From contig JACQQK010000055.1 of NCBI GenBank assembly GCA_016207065.1, forward strand, positions 1-40,670: 40,670 nucleotides of DNA. Reading direction: 5' to 3'. A program made the position numbers and the translations under genes. Of the stretch, positions 15,627-23,987 are shown one piece after another (within the stretch, counting starts at the first letter, position 1; each line of letters begins with the position of its first letter). The notes under the pieces were generated by a model, which saw only the letters and a program-made list of their open reading frames with translations, was not told the DNA's origin and did no database searches. The DNA comes from Nitrospinota bacterium. GTDB taxonomy: Bacteria > Nitrospinota > Nitrospinia > Nitrospinales > JACRGP01.

Positions 15627-17684
15627 TTGAACAGAGAACGAGTGCTCATCGTCGACGATGAGAAAAACATAGCGGCCTCCCTGCAGGACATCCTGCGGGA
15701 CGAAGGGTACGAGGTGGCCACCGCCGAGGACGGGATCGACGCGCTGGAGATGATCCAGTCCGACCCGCCCGACCTGGTCCTGTTGGACATATGGCTACCC
15801 GGGATGGACGGGATCGAGGTCCTGAAAACCGTCAAGACCTATTATCCGGAAATCGAAATCGTGGTGATGTCCGGACACGGCACCATCGAGACCGCGGTGA
15901 AGGCGACCAAACTGGGGGCCTCCGACTTCATAGAAAAACCTTTTTCGCTCGACATCCTGACCCGGTCGGTGGAAAGCGCGCTGAAGCGGAGAAAGGAGCC
16001 TCCGCGGAGAAACGACCAGGAATCCCTGTTGTTACGCTCCGAAGTCCCATTCTGCTTCGAGATGATGGTGGGGATCAAGAGGGCCATCAAGAACGCGGCG
16101 CGGAGTTCCCGTCCGGTCATGGTCATCGGCGAGCCCGGCACGGGGAAGGAGTTGATCGTGCAGACGGTCCACCGGCAAAGCAAAAAAAGCGACCGGCCTT
16201 TCCTCAAGATCAATTGCGCGGTCCGTCCGATGCAGAGCATCCAGGCCCAACTGTTCGCCCCGGCAAAAAAATCCGGCAAACGCTCCTCCCTGGCCGCCGC
16301 CGGGGAAAAGGCCGTCTATCTGACCAATATCGACGCCCTCGGCAAAGGCCTCCAGGAAAAACTGGCGCATATGCTCAAACACGATGGGGCAAGAAAACAG
16401 GACTTCCCCCCGGAATTTCTTCCGGCCCGGCTTTACGTCGCCAGTTTCAAGGACCTGAAGGCCCTTGTCCGCAAGGGGCAGTTCCACAAGGGGCTGTACG
16501 ACGCGTTTCAAGGGACAACCATCGAAATCCCGCCCCTGCGGGAATATTCCGCGAACCTGCCGGCCCTCATAAACACTTATTTTCTGGAATACACCGAAAA
16601 CGGCGAAGCCGCGCTGTCGAAGATCGACGGCGAGGCCCTGGCCGCCTTGTGCGCATACCACTGGCCGGGGAACATCAAGGAACTGCGCTCGACGCTGGAG
16701 CAAATCCTGATCGCCGGCGCGTCGCGCGAGAAAATCACGATCCACGACCTGCCGCCCGCGATCCGGCGCCATAAGCGCCAAAACGGTTCCGGCGAGGAGG
16801 AGCAGGCCGCGTCCGGGACCGAGTTACCCGGACCACAAGGAAAACCCGCCCGGTTGTTGCAACGCACTCTCAAACGGAGCGTGGTGCTCTGCGGGAGCGG
16901 CCTGCATTCCGGGATCAAGACCGGTCTCATCCTGCAACCCCTTCCCCCGGGAAGCGGGATCATCTTCGGCGACATCTCCAGCGGCAACACGATCCCCGCG
17001 CGGCTGGAGAACATCCAGTCCACGGAGTACTCCACCTGTCTGCGGCGGGGCGAAAGCTCGGTGGCCACGATCGAACACATCCTGGCGGCCCTGCACATGT
17101 ACCGGATCTCCAACCTGCTCATCAAGATCGGCGACGAGGCGCCGGTCATGGACGGGTCGGCCAAGGACTTCTGCCAGCTCATCGAGGACGGCGAGTTCGA
17201 GGAACAGGACGAGCCTTTGGAGGAAATCGTCATCGACAAGCCTTATTCGTTCGGCTCGACGGAGCCCGGCGGGGCCCGCATCGGCATAGAGCCCGCCGAC
17301 AAGCTGGAGGTGAGCTACCACATGGACTATCCGGAACCCCTCGGGGTCCAGGACTTTACCTACGCGTTCGAAGGCTCGGAAAGTTTCAAACGGGAAATCG
17401 CCCCGGCCCGGACTTTCGGGTTTCTGGAAGACGTCGCGCAGTTGACGAAGATGGGGTTCGGGACCGGCGGCAAACTGGACAATTTCATCCTGCTGGGCGA
17501 CGGAAAAGTCTTGAACACCAGCCTGCGATACGACAACGAATGCGTCCGCCACAAGGTCCTCGATATCCTCGGCGACTTCTACTTGCTGGGACGGCCCATC
17601 CGCGGCAGGATCAAGGCGCACAAGTCGGGCCACACCCAGAACGTCGGCCTGATGAAAAAAATCAAAGCCAGCCTCTCTCTATAA
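15627..17684 (+). CDS. lpxC: Receiver / pseudo-AAA+ / LpxC deacetylase fusion
   Basis: LpxC removes the acetyl group from UDP-3-O-acyl-GlcNAc, the committed step of lipid A synthesis. Residues 1-120 are an NtrC/NtrX-type receiver (D10/D11, D54, S82, K104). Residues 140-380 are an AAA+ module with Walker A GEPGTGKE (168-175) and WPGNIKELR. However, the Walker B acidic pair is replaced (VYLTNIDAL, 230-238), the GAFTGA loop is absent and the arginine-finger region reads GQFHKGLYDAF. Residues 412-685 are a complete LpxC with Glu483/His484, His642, Asp646 and His669, where DNA-binding helices would normally stand. The TTG at 15627 is chosen because GGAGGAGGG lies 4 bp before it. The upstream TTG at 15585 lacks such a site. 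It is followed closely by purN, lolA and rseP. Confidence 0.92.
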   Translation: MNRERVLIVDDEKNIAASLQDILRDEGYEVATAEDGIDALEMIQSDPPDLVLLDIWLPGMDGIEVLKTVKTYYPEIEIVVMSGHGTIETAVKATKLGASDFIEKPFSLDILTRSVESALKRRKEPPRRNDQESLLLRSEVPFCFEMMVGIKRAIKNAARSSRPVMVIGEPGTGKELIVQTVHRQSKKSDRPFLKINCAVRPMQSIQAQLFAPAKKSGKRSSLAAAGEKAVYLTNIDALGKGLQEKLAHMLKHDGARKQDFPPEFLPARLYVASFKDLKALVRKGQFHKGLYDAFQGTTIEIPPLREYSANLPALINTYFLEYTENGEAALSKIDGEALAALCAYHWPGNIKELRSTLEQILIAGASREKITIHDLPPAIRRHKRQNGSGEEEQAASGTELPGPQGKPARLLQRTLKRSVVLCGSGLHSGIKTGLILQPLPPGSGIIFGDISSGNTIPARLENIQSTEYSTCLRRGESSVATIEHILAALHMYRISNLLIKIGDEAPVMDGSAKDFCQLIEDGEFEEQDEPLEEIVIDKPYSFGSTEPGGARIGIEPADKLEVSYHMDYPEPLGVQDFTYAFEGSESFKREIAPARTFGFLEDVAQLTKMGFGTGGKLDNFILLGDGKVLNTSLRYDNECVRHKVLDILGDFYLLGRPIRGRIKAHKSGHTQNVGLMKKIKASLSL

Positions 17685-17696
17685 GCAAACAATTCC

Positions 17697-18320
17697 TTGG
17701 CCGAAGAAAAAATCCTCAGACTCGGAGTCCTGGTTTCCGGGCGCGGCTCCAACTTGCAGGCGATCATCGACAGCGTGGAGAGCGGCGGCCTGCGGGCGAA
17801 AATCGCCGTCGCGGTCAGCAACAAGGCCGGGGCCCCCGCCCTCGAACGATGCCGGAAACACGGCGTCGAGTCCGTCTTTCTCGACCCCAAGGCCTACCCG
17901 GACAAGGGCCGGTACGACCGGGCCTTGATCGACCTGCTGAACGCCAAATCCGCGGACCTCGTCTGCCTGGCCGGATATATGCGCGTGTTGGGAAAGGAAT
18001 TCATCCAGGCGTTTCGCGGAAGGGTCGTGAACATCCACCCTTCCCTGTTGCCGGCCTTCCCCGGCCTGGACGCCCAACGGCAGGCGCTCGAACACGGGGT
18101 CCGGATCTCGGGATGCACCGTGCATTTCGTGGAGGAGGAAGTGGACGGCGGACCCATCATCCTGCAATCGGCGGTCCCCGTTTACCCGGCGGACGACGTC
18201 GAAACCCTGTCCCAACGCATCCTGGAGCAGGAACACAGGGTTTACCCCGAAGCCATCCGGCTGATCGCCGAAGACCGGCTGACCCTTTCCGGCCGGAAAG
18301 TGATTATTAGAAACGATTGA
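17697..18320 (+). CDS. purN: Phosphoribosylglycinamide formyltransferase PurN
   Basis: PurN transfers a formyl group from 10-formyl-tetrahydrofolate to GAR in purine synthesis. The start of the fold (RLGVLVSGRGSNLQAII) and the catalytic Asn-x-His in VNIHPSLLPAFPG are present, as is the Asp in EVDGGPIILQ. The length of 207 residues is normal. No ATG fits: a TTG at 17697, 12 bp after the upstream fusion gene, gives a natural N-terminus but has no good ribosome-binding site. Expression may depend on coupling to the preceding gene. Its 3' end runs directly into lolA. Confidence 0.93.
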   Translation: MAEEKILRLGVLVSGRGSNLQAIIDSVESGGLRAKIAVAVSNKAGAPALERCRKHGVESVFLDPKAYPDKGRYDRALIDLLNAKSADLVCLAGYMRVLGKEFIQAFRGRVVNIHPSLLPAFPGLDAQRQALEHGVRISGCTVHFVEEEVDGGPIILQSAVPVYPADDVETLSQRILEQEHRVYPEAIRLIAEDRLTLSGRKVIIRND

Positions 18321-18337
18321 CCCCGGACCCCCATCTT

Positions 18338-19006
18338 ATGAACAAGACCCTGTCGCATCTGGTCCTGCTCGCGCTACTCCTGTTCCCCTCCCCGGCGTTG
18401 CCGGCGAGCGAGGAACAGTCCGCGGTGGACTCCATACAAAAAGCCTACGAAAACACCCGGACGTTCAGGGCGTTTTTCGTCCAGAAAGCCTACGTCAAGA
18501 TGATGGACCGGGTGCAGGAAACCCAGGGCGAGGTGTACATCAAGAAACCCGGGAAGATGAAATGGGTGTACAGCGCGCCCGATCCGCAGGTCCTGATCAG
18601 CAACAACAAGCTCCTGTGGCTCTACGTCCCGGAGGACCGGCAGGCCAACAAGATGCCCGTCGATAACGTTTATTCCAGCAACACCCCGGCCCTGTTTCTG
18701 GCGGGCAAGGGGAAATTGACGGAGTCTTTTATCGTGTCGCAGGTCGTCCGCAACGAAGACCAAATCACCGTCGTCATGGTCCCGAAACGGGAAGACCTGA
18801 ACCTCGAAAAGATGGTCCTGCAGGCCGACGGGAAAAATTATCAGATCGTCGGTTCGACGGTATATGATAAATTAGGTAATAAAACGGAGATCGAATTCAA
18901 CAATATCCAGGTGAACATGGACCTCCCGGAGGAGATGTTTCAGTTTAAAGTCCCCGAAGGAGTCGAGGTCATGGATTTTTCTCCAATTCAGAAAAACAAT
19001 CGTTAG
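18338..19006 (+). CDS. lolA: Outer-membrane lipoprotein carrier protein LolA
   Basis: LolA ferries lipoproteins from the LolCDE transporter across the periplasm. The ATG at 18338 yields a clear signal peptide (hydrophobic core LVLLALLLFPSPALPA), while the TTG at 18317 would add seven odd residues. The mature protein shows the family pattern: FRAFFVQKAY..., GEVYIKKPGKMKWVY, DPQVLISNNKLLWLYVPE, and a C-terminal strand NNIQVNMDLPEEMFQF. It is 222 residues long. It sits between purN and rseP, in line with a cell-envelope function shared with the LpxC fusion upstream. Confidence 0.9.
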   Translation: MNKTLSHLVLLALLLFPSPALPASEEQSAVDSIQKAYENTRTFRAFFVQKAYVKMMDRVQETQGEVYIKKPGKMKWVYSAPDPQVLISNNKLLWLYVPEDRQANKMPVDNVYSSNTPALFLAGKGKLTESFIVSQVVRNEDQITVVMVPKREDLNLEKMVLQADGKNYQIVGSTVYDKLGNKTEIEFNNIQVNMDLPEEMFQFKVPEGVEVMDFSPIQKNNR

Positions 19007-19020
19007 AGGTAGCTACCAAG

Positions 19021-20406
19021 ATGTCCGAATTATCCTTGTTGCCCCTGGACGCCATCCTGGGTTTCGCGACCAAGATGCTCGTCTTCATCATCGGCCTGGC
19101 GGCCTTGATCTTCGTCCACGAACTCGGCCATTTCCTGGCCGCGAGGAAAGTGGGCGTGACCGTGGAGAAGTTCTCCCTCGGTTTCGGCCCGAAACTGCTG
19201 GGGTACAAATCCGGGGAGACCGAATACCTCCTCTCCGCGATCCCCTTGGGCGGATACGTCAAGATGAAGGGCGAGGACCCCGGCGAAACCGTGACGGACA
19301 TGGCGGGTTCGTTTTCGTCCGCCCCCGTCAAGCACCGGCTGGCCATCGCCTTTGCCGGGCCGTTCTTCAACATCCTGTTCGCCGTCTTCATTTATATCGT
19401 CGTTTACCTCAACGGCGTGCCCACCCTTTCGACCTTGGTCGGATCGGTGCGGGACAATTCGCCCGCGCAAGCCGCCGGACTGAAGACGGGCGACCGGATC
19501 GTCGAGATCGACGGACAAAAAATCCGCTTCTGGGAGCGCCTCCTTGAAATCGTCCACAAGAGCCCCGGCAAGAGGATGGACTTCCAGGTCGAGAGGCCCT
19601 CGGCGGACGAGAGCAAATCCGTCATCCTGAACTTTTCCATAACGCCCATTTCGGAGGAAATCACCACCCTGTTCGGCGACAAGGAACAAGTGGGACTCAT
19701 CGGCATTTCCCCTTTGAGCCGTAAAATCTCCTTCGTCCAGAAAGACTCGCCCGCCGACCGGGCCGGGCTGAGGGAAGGGGACGAACTCCTGACCGTGGAC
19801 AATGCCCCGGTCCTCGGCTGGCCGGACCTGAAAACCGCCGCCATCGACAAACCCGGCACGGAACTGGTCTTCCACGTCAAGCGCGACGGCGCCGAAATGG
19901 ACTTCCGCCTGACCCCCGAATCCAAGGTTGTCAAGGACCCGGAAAATAAAAATGTCGAAATGGGCGTCATCGGAATCGGTCTGGGCGGCGAGATGCTCCT
20001 GGAACAATACGGCTTCCTCGGATCGGTCCTGCGATCGTTGCGGGAGACCGTCCGGTTGACCCACATGATCGCCCTCAGCGTGAAGAAGATGGTCGTCGGC
20101 TCGATCCCGTCCGACTCCATCGGCGGGCCCATCCTGATTTTCCAGATCTACGGCGAGCAGGCCAAACAAGGGTTCAACGAACTCATCCGCCTGACGGCCC
20201 TGCTGAGCATCAACCTCGGCCTGCTGAACCTGCTCCCCATCCCCATCCTGGACGGCGGCCACATCTTCTTTTTCCTGATCGAGTTGCTCAAAGGCAAACC
20301 GGTGAGCGAGAGGAGCCGCGAGCGCGCCCAGCAAGTGGGGCTGTTCATGCTCATCTCCCTGATGGTCTTCGCCTTCTACAACGACATCATGCGCATCATC
20401 AACTGA
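19021..20406 (+). CDS. rseP: Site-2 intramembrane zinc protease RseP
   Basis: RseP performs the second, intramembrane cut in regulated proteolysis of anti-sigma factors and clears signal peptides. The zinc motif HELGH (residues 33-37) lies in the first membrane helix, and the third ligand is in NLLPIPILDGGH near residue 400. Two PDZ-like domains lie between the membrane parts (DNSPAQAAGLKTGDRIVEIDG, and KDSPADRAGLREGDELLTVD). At 461 residues it is full length. It lies 14 bp after lolA. No rseA or sigma-E gene is in the window, so its target is unknown. Confidence 0.94.
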   Translation: MSELSLLPLDAILGFATKMLVFIIGLAALIFVHELGHFLAARKVGVTVEKFSLGFGPKLLGYKSGETEYLLSAIPLGGYVKMKGEDPGETVTDMAGSFSSAPVKHRLAIAFAGPFFNILFAVFIYIVVYLNGVPTLSTLVGSVRDNSPAQAAGLKTGDRIVEIDGQKIRFWERLLEIVHKSPGKRMDFQVERPSADESKSVILNFSITPISEEITTLFGDKEQVGLIGISPLSRKISFVQKDSPADRAGLREGDELLTVDNAPVLGWPDLKTAAIDKPGTELVFHVKRDGAEMDFRLTPESKVVKDPENKNVEMGVIGIGLGGEMLLEQYGFLGSVLRSLRETVRLTHMIALSVKKMVVGSIPSDSIGGPILIFQIYGEQAKQGFNELIRLTALLSINLGLLNLLPIPILDGGHIFFFLIELLKGKPVSERSRERAQQVGLFMLISLMVFAFYNDIMRIIN

Positions 20407-20461
20407 TCGCGCCGGGCGCCCCGCTCCGTGGCCGCGTTTTTTATGGATGATTTTTGATTTT

Positions 20462-20517
20462 TATGGAGTGCAAAGCCTCCCGGCTTTGCATGCAACGCGA
20501 GGACGCGTTGCACTCCA
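20462..20517 (+). repeat. 56-bp double-hairpin repeat (GGAGTGCAA...), copy 1
   Basis: Two hairpins stand side by side, GCAAAGCC/GGCTTTGC and GCAACGCG/CGCGTTGC, within outer arms TGGAGTGCA and TGCACTCCA. A copy in opposite orientation is at 38004-38060. It lies in the 141-bp gap between convergent rseP and the DUF4124 gene and may help separate their transcripts. Confidence 0.75.
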
Positions 20518-20547
20518 AAGACACGCGTAGCGCTCAAAAAAACTCAT

Positions 20548-21099
20548 TCAATCGACCGGGCTAACAATGGAGTCGAAGCGTTCCCATTTGAACGGGTCCG
20601 GGCGGTCGCAGGGGGGCCTGCCGGGCAACACCTTGCTCGCGGTATGGGCGCACCACGTGCCGGCGATCGCCCTGCCTTCGTTGTAGATCTTGAATTTCAA
20701 TTCGCCGAGGCGCGTCTCGCCTTCGCGCCACTTGCCGGAATAGTCCCCCGACGCCGAGGGATGCAGGGACAACTCCACCCGTCCGATATCGGTTTTCAGC
20801 GTGTCCGTGTAGGTCCCCGTATAGACTTCGGGGTCCTCGCCGCGTTTCAATTCCACGATTCCCCACCCCTTCCACGTCCCCTCCAGGTCCAGCTCGCCCT
20901 TGAACTCTTTCAAGACGTCGGGGCCGGGGATTATCTCTCTCTTTTCCCTGAACTCCTCGCCCTTGCCGGACGACGGGACTTTGGAGGGGTCGTCGGTGAA
21001 GTGGCGCGCGCCGCGCTCGTCGGTCCATTGGTACACCTGGGCCAGGGCGGCCGGACAGGCTGTTAACAGGAACAACGCCGCTATCGCCGCAATCCGCAT
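20548..21099 (-). CDS. Exported DUF4124-type protein of unknown function
   Basis: The protein of 183 residues has a signal peptide (MRIAAIAALFLLTACPAALA). LTAC could act as a lipobox, making it a lipoprotein, or cleavage could follow ALA. The mature part starts with the DUF4124 signature VYQWTDERGARHFTDDPSKVP. A Gly/Trp-rich beta-like region follows (LEGTWKGWGIVELKRGED, then SGDYSGKWREGETRLGELK). The ATG at 21099 is chosen because AGGAAAAGAG precedes it. Starting at 21144 would place 15 charged residues before the signal peptide. The function is unknown; it is probably periplasmic or outer-membrane bound. Confidence 0.75.
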   Translation of the reverse strand: MRIAAIAALFLLTACPAALAQVYQWTDERGARHFTDDPSKVPSSGKGEEFREKREIIPGPDVLKEFKGELDLEGTWKGWGIVELKRGEDPEVYTGTYTDTLKTDIGRVELSLHPSASGDYSGKWREGETRLGELKFKIYNEGRAIAGTWCAHTASKVLPGRPPCDRPDPFKWERFDSIVSPVD

Positions 21100-21203
21100 G
21101 GACTCTTTTCCTTTCCGGTATTTTCCAATTTCCCCGCAAACCATATTATGTTAGATTTCTCTTGGCGGCCGTAAATATTCGACCGTCAGGAAGGAAATCC
21201 GAC

Positions 21204-21485
21204 ATGGACCTTCATGCCAGGCTGGAGGACTTGAAGGCCGTCGCCAGGAAACTGTCGCTGGAGATCGAGTTCAGCGATCTTTCGGACCCGGAGGTTTCCA
21301 TCAAAAGCGGTTACTGTAAATTCAAGGACCGGGCGATGGTCATTCTGGACAAGAACCTGCCGACGGAGGAGCAGATCGACATCCTCCTCAGGGAACTCAA
21401 GAGATTTGACTTGGAAAACATTTATCTCCCTTCCTGGGCGCGCGAACGGCTCGAAAACCAGAACCCGCCCGCTATCGAAACCTGA
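21204..21485 (+). CDS. Small conserved hypothetical protein
   Basis: This 93-residue soluble protein of unknown function begins MDLHARLEDLKAVARKLSLE. A well-placed AGGAAGG stands upstream of the ATG at 21204, which decides the start. The middle (YCKFKDRAMVILDKNLP) and the end (LKRFDLENIYLPSWARERLE) look like a small family found beside translation or metabolism genes. No catalytic motif is visible. It is transcribed towards proS, 80 bp downstream, and away from the DUF4124 gene. Confidence 0.7.
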   Translation: MDLHARLEDLKAVARKLSLEIEFSDLSDPEVSIKSGYCKFKDRAMVILDKNLPTEEQIDILLRELKRFDLENIYLPSWARERLENQNPPAIET

Positions 21486-21565
21486 AGTCCGGGAAGCTCC
21501 CGGCCGCCCGCGCCGGCGATTCATTTTTTAAACCTTTTCCGCGGTTCCCGTTAGAAAGCGAAAAC

Positions 21566-23275
21566 ATGCGTTATTCGAAGATGTTCATACCGACGTTGAA
21601 GGAGTCCCCGGCGGACTCCGAGGTGATCAGCCACAAGCTCATGGTGCGGGCGGGAATGATCCGCCAGTTGGCGGCGGGCATTTACTCCACGCTCCCGCTG
21701 GGGCTCCGCGTCCTCCGGAAAGTCGAGCAGATCGTCCGCGAGGAGATGAACCGCATCGGCGGGCAGGAGGTCTTCATGCCCAGCGTACAACCGGCGGAAC
21801 TGTGGATGGAGAGCGGGCGCTGGAGCCTGTACGGAAAAGAGCTGTTGCGGATCCGGGACCGTCACGACCGCGAGTTCTGCTACGGCCCCACCCACGAGGA
21901 AGTCATCACCGACATCGTGCGCAAGGAGATCAAATCGTACCGCCAACTGCCCGCGCTGTTCTACCAGATCCAGACCAAGTTCCGCGACGAGGTCCGGCCC
22001 CGTTTCGGGATCATGCGCGGACGCGAGTTCATGATGAAGGACGCCTACAGTTTCCACGTCAGCGAGGACAGCGCGCGCGAAACCTACCAGGACGTGATCG
22101 GGGCCTACTCCAACATTTTCCGGCGGTGCGGCCTGGACTTTAAAATGGTCGAGGCCGACACGGGGACCATCGGCGGCCACCATTCCCACGAATTCGTGGT
22201 CCTGGCGGACTCCGGCGAGGACGCGATCGGGTTCTGCGACGCCTGCGACTACGCCTCCAACATGGAAAAGGCGGCGGCCCGGGCTCCCGCGCCTCCCGCG
22301 AACCCGGAGGAACCGGCCCCCTTGCGGGAGGTTTCCACCCCCGGCAAAAAAACGGTAGAGGAGGTCTCCCAGTTCATGGGCGTCTCCCCGCGAAAAATCC
22401 TCAAGACCATCGTATTCGAGACCGACGCCGGACTGGTGGCCGGGCTCGTGCGCGGCGACCGGCAAGTCAACCCCATCAAACTGAAGAACCTCATCGGTTG
22501 CGAGTGGCTCCATCCCGCCGAGGAGAAAACCATCGCCGAAAAAACCCAGGCCCCGCGCGGGTTCGTGGGCCCCGTGAAACTGCCCATCAAAATCTACGCC
22601 GACCCGGAGGTCCCACTTCCGCGGAACATGGTCGCCGGGGCCAACAAGATGGACGCGCATTATACCGGCGTACAGGCGGGACGGGATTTTTCCATAGAGA
22701 AGACCGGCGACATCCGGATGGTGGAGGAAGGCGAACCCTGCCCCAAGTGCGACCGGGGCCGGTATAAAATCCGGCGGGGGATCGAGGTGGGACACATTTT
22801 CATCCTGGGGACGAAATACAGCGCTCCCCTGAAGGCCCAATACCTGGACGCGCAAGGCAAGGAAAACGCGATGGTCATGGGTTGTTACGGCGTGGGCGTG
22901 GGCCGGACCGCGGCGGCGGCCATCGAGCAGAACCACGACGAAAAAGGCATCGTCTGGCCCCTTCCCATCGCGCCGTTTCAGGCCGTCGTCATCCCGGTCA
23001 ACTACTCCGTCGACGCCGTCAAGGACGCGAGCGACAAGACCTACGCCACCCTGTGGAGCCTGGGAGTGGAAACGCTTTTGGACGACCGCTCCGACCGGCT
23101 GGGCGTCAAGTTCAACGACGCCGACCTGATCGGCATCCCCCTGCAAATCGTCATCGGCCCGAAAAACCTGGAAAGCGGAAAGATCGAAATAAAAAGCAGG
23201 AAGACCAACCAATCCGGCTTGCACGATTTCCCGGACGTTTTGCAAAAGATTCCGGAAATGCTGAAGGGCTTATAA
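21566..23275 (+). CDS. proS: Prolyl-tRNA synthetase, bacterial type
   Basis: ProS charges tRNA-Pro. The 569-residue protein has class II motif 1/2 regions (QAGIYSTLPLGLRV-like sequence near 33-47, then FRDEVRPRFGIMRGREFMMKD). A large inserted YbaK-like editing domain lies at about residues 230-390, followed by motif 3 (MGCYGVGVGRTAAAAIEQ). The C-terminal anticodon-binding domain contains APFQAVVIPVNYSVD. This is the long bacterial form with the editing insertion. It is not directly linked to rimP: 230 bp with a promoter-like and a terminator-like signal separate them. Confidence 0.96.
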   Translation: MRYSKMFIPTLKESPADSEVISHKLMVRAGMIRQLAAGIYSTLPLGLRVLRKVEQIVREEMNRIGGQEVFMPSVQPAELWMESGRWSLYGKELLRIRDRHDREFCYGPTHEEVITDIVRKEIKSYRQLPALFYQIQTKFRDEVRPRFGIMRGREFMMKDAYSFHVSEDSARETYQDVIGAYSNIFRRCGLDFKMVEADTGTIGGHHSHEFVVLADSGEDAIGFCDACDYASNMEKAAARAPAPPANPEEPAPLREVSTPGKKTVEEVSQFMGVSPRKILKTIVFETDAGLVAGLVRGDRQVNPIKLKNLIGCEWLHPAEEKTIAEKTQAPRGFVGPVKLPIKIYADPEVPLPRNMVAGANKMDAHYTGVQAGRDFSIEKTGDIRMVEEGEPCPKCDRGRYKIRRGIEVGHIFILGTKYSAPLKAQYLDAQGKENAMVMGCYGVGVGRTAAAAIEQNHDEKGIVWPLPIAPFQAVVIPVNYSVDAVKDASDKTYATLWSLGVETLLDDRSDRLGVKFNDADLIGIPLQIVIGPKNLESGKIEIKSRKTNQSGLHDFPDVLQKIPEMLKGL

Positions 23276-23305
23276 TTCCCAACCGCCCCGAAAGTCGGAT
23301 TTCCC

Positions 23306-23334
23306 TTGCAACGGCAAACCGGTTCTTGTACAAT
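23306..23334 (+). promoter_or_regulatory. Putative sigma-70 promoter after proS
   Basis: TTGCAA (23306-23311), a 17-bp spacer and TACAAT (23329-23334) make a good match to the housekeeping promoter. The expected start near 23341 is followed only about 50 bases later by a strong terminator hairpin. Confidence 0.5.
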
Positions 23335-23363
23335 TTAATCAAAATCTAAAGTCTGCCGAATCA

Positions 23364-23391
23364 GCGGGCTATGTTGCCCGCTTTTTTTTTT
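23364..23391 (+). terminator. Rho-independent terminator upstream of rimP
   Basis: GCGGGC, a 6-base loop and GCCCGC (23364-23381) are followed by ten T residues (23382-23391). It may end proS messages 90 bp downstream of the stop, end a short RNA from the promoter at 23306, or attenuate the rimP-nusA operon. Confidence 0.85.
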
Positions 23392-23420
23392 ATTATTTGT
23401 CAAAATGGCCGGGGGGAGAC

Positions 23421-23464
23421 CAAATAAGATAAACGCTTATAAACACAATAGTTTATCTCATTTG
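23421..23464. promoter_or_regulatory. Inverted repeat in rimP leader
   Basis: CAAATAAGATAAAC (23421-23434) and GTTTATCTCATTTG (23451-23464) are complementary in 13 of 14 positions around a 16-base AT-rich spacer. It lies 45 bp before rimP. It could be an operator or an RNA stem in the operon leader; the factor is unknown. Confidence 0.45.
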
Positions 23465-23508
23465 AAGACCATTCGCATTTTCTCTTTCCCCTCCCCTTGA
23501 GGTTGACA

Positions 23509-23970
23509 ATGGGAAAGCATTCAATCCCGCAATCGGTAGCGGAGCTTATCGAACCCGCGCTCCGCGAAGACAACCTGGACCTCGTGGATGTAGACTATAG
23601 GAAAGAGGGTAAAAACTGGTATTTAAGGGTTTACATCGACAAAAGCCAGGGCGTCACGGTGGACGACTGCCAAAAGGCCAGCCGCCGGATCGAGGACATG
23701 ATCGAAATCGACGAACTGATAACTTACCCTTACATATTAGAAGTATCCTCTCCTGGATTGGACCGGCCACTCAAGAAGGAGAAGGATTTCATCCGGTCCC
23801 GTAACCGGAAGGTGAGAATAACGACTTACTCCACGATCGACAACCAGAGAAACTTCACCGGGACCATCAAGGATTTCAAGGACGGCATTCTGGCCGTCGA
23901 AATCCAGGGCGCCATCGTGAACATCCCGTTGGAAACCATCGCCCACGCGAAACCGGTCATGGAATTTTAA
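23509..23970 (+). CDS. rimP: Ribosome maturation factor RimP
   Basis: RimP assists assembly of the 30S subunit. The ATG at 23509 (TTGAGG 6 bp before it) gives 153 residues, the normal size; a TTG at 23497 would add four residues. The N-terminal domain includes LDLVDVDYRKEGKNWYLRVY and the conserved DDCQKASRRIEDMIE. The LEVSSPGLDRPLKKEKDF motif links to the SH3-like C-terminal domain. It starts the classical rimP-nusA-infB cluster. Confidence 0.94.
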   Translation: MGKHSIPQSVAELIEPALREDNLDLVDVDYRKEGKNWYLRVYIDKSQGVTVDDCQKASRRIEDMIEIDELITYPYILEVSSPGLDRPLKKEKDFIRSRNRKVRITTYSTIDNQRNFTGTIKDFKDGILAVEIQGAIVNIPLETIAHAKPVMEF

Positions 23971-23987
23971 CAAGGCGGAAAAGCGAC

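Noticed and set aside
15764-16770. Working sigma-54 activator
   Set aside because: GAFTGA, the Walker B acidic pair, the arginine fingers and the DNA-binding helices are all missing.
21551-23245. Long minus-strand open frame opposite proS
   Set aside because: It is the mirror of the prolyl-tRNA synthetase gene and its composition is not protein-like.
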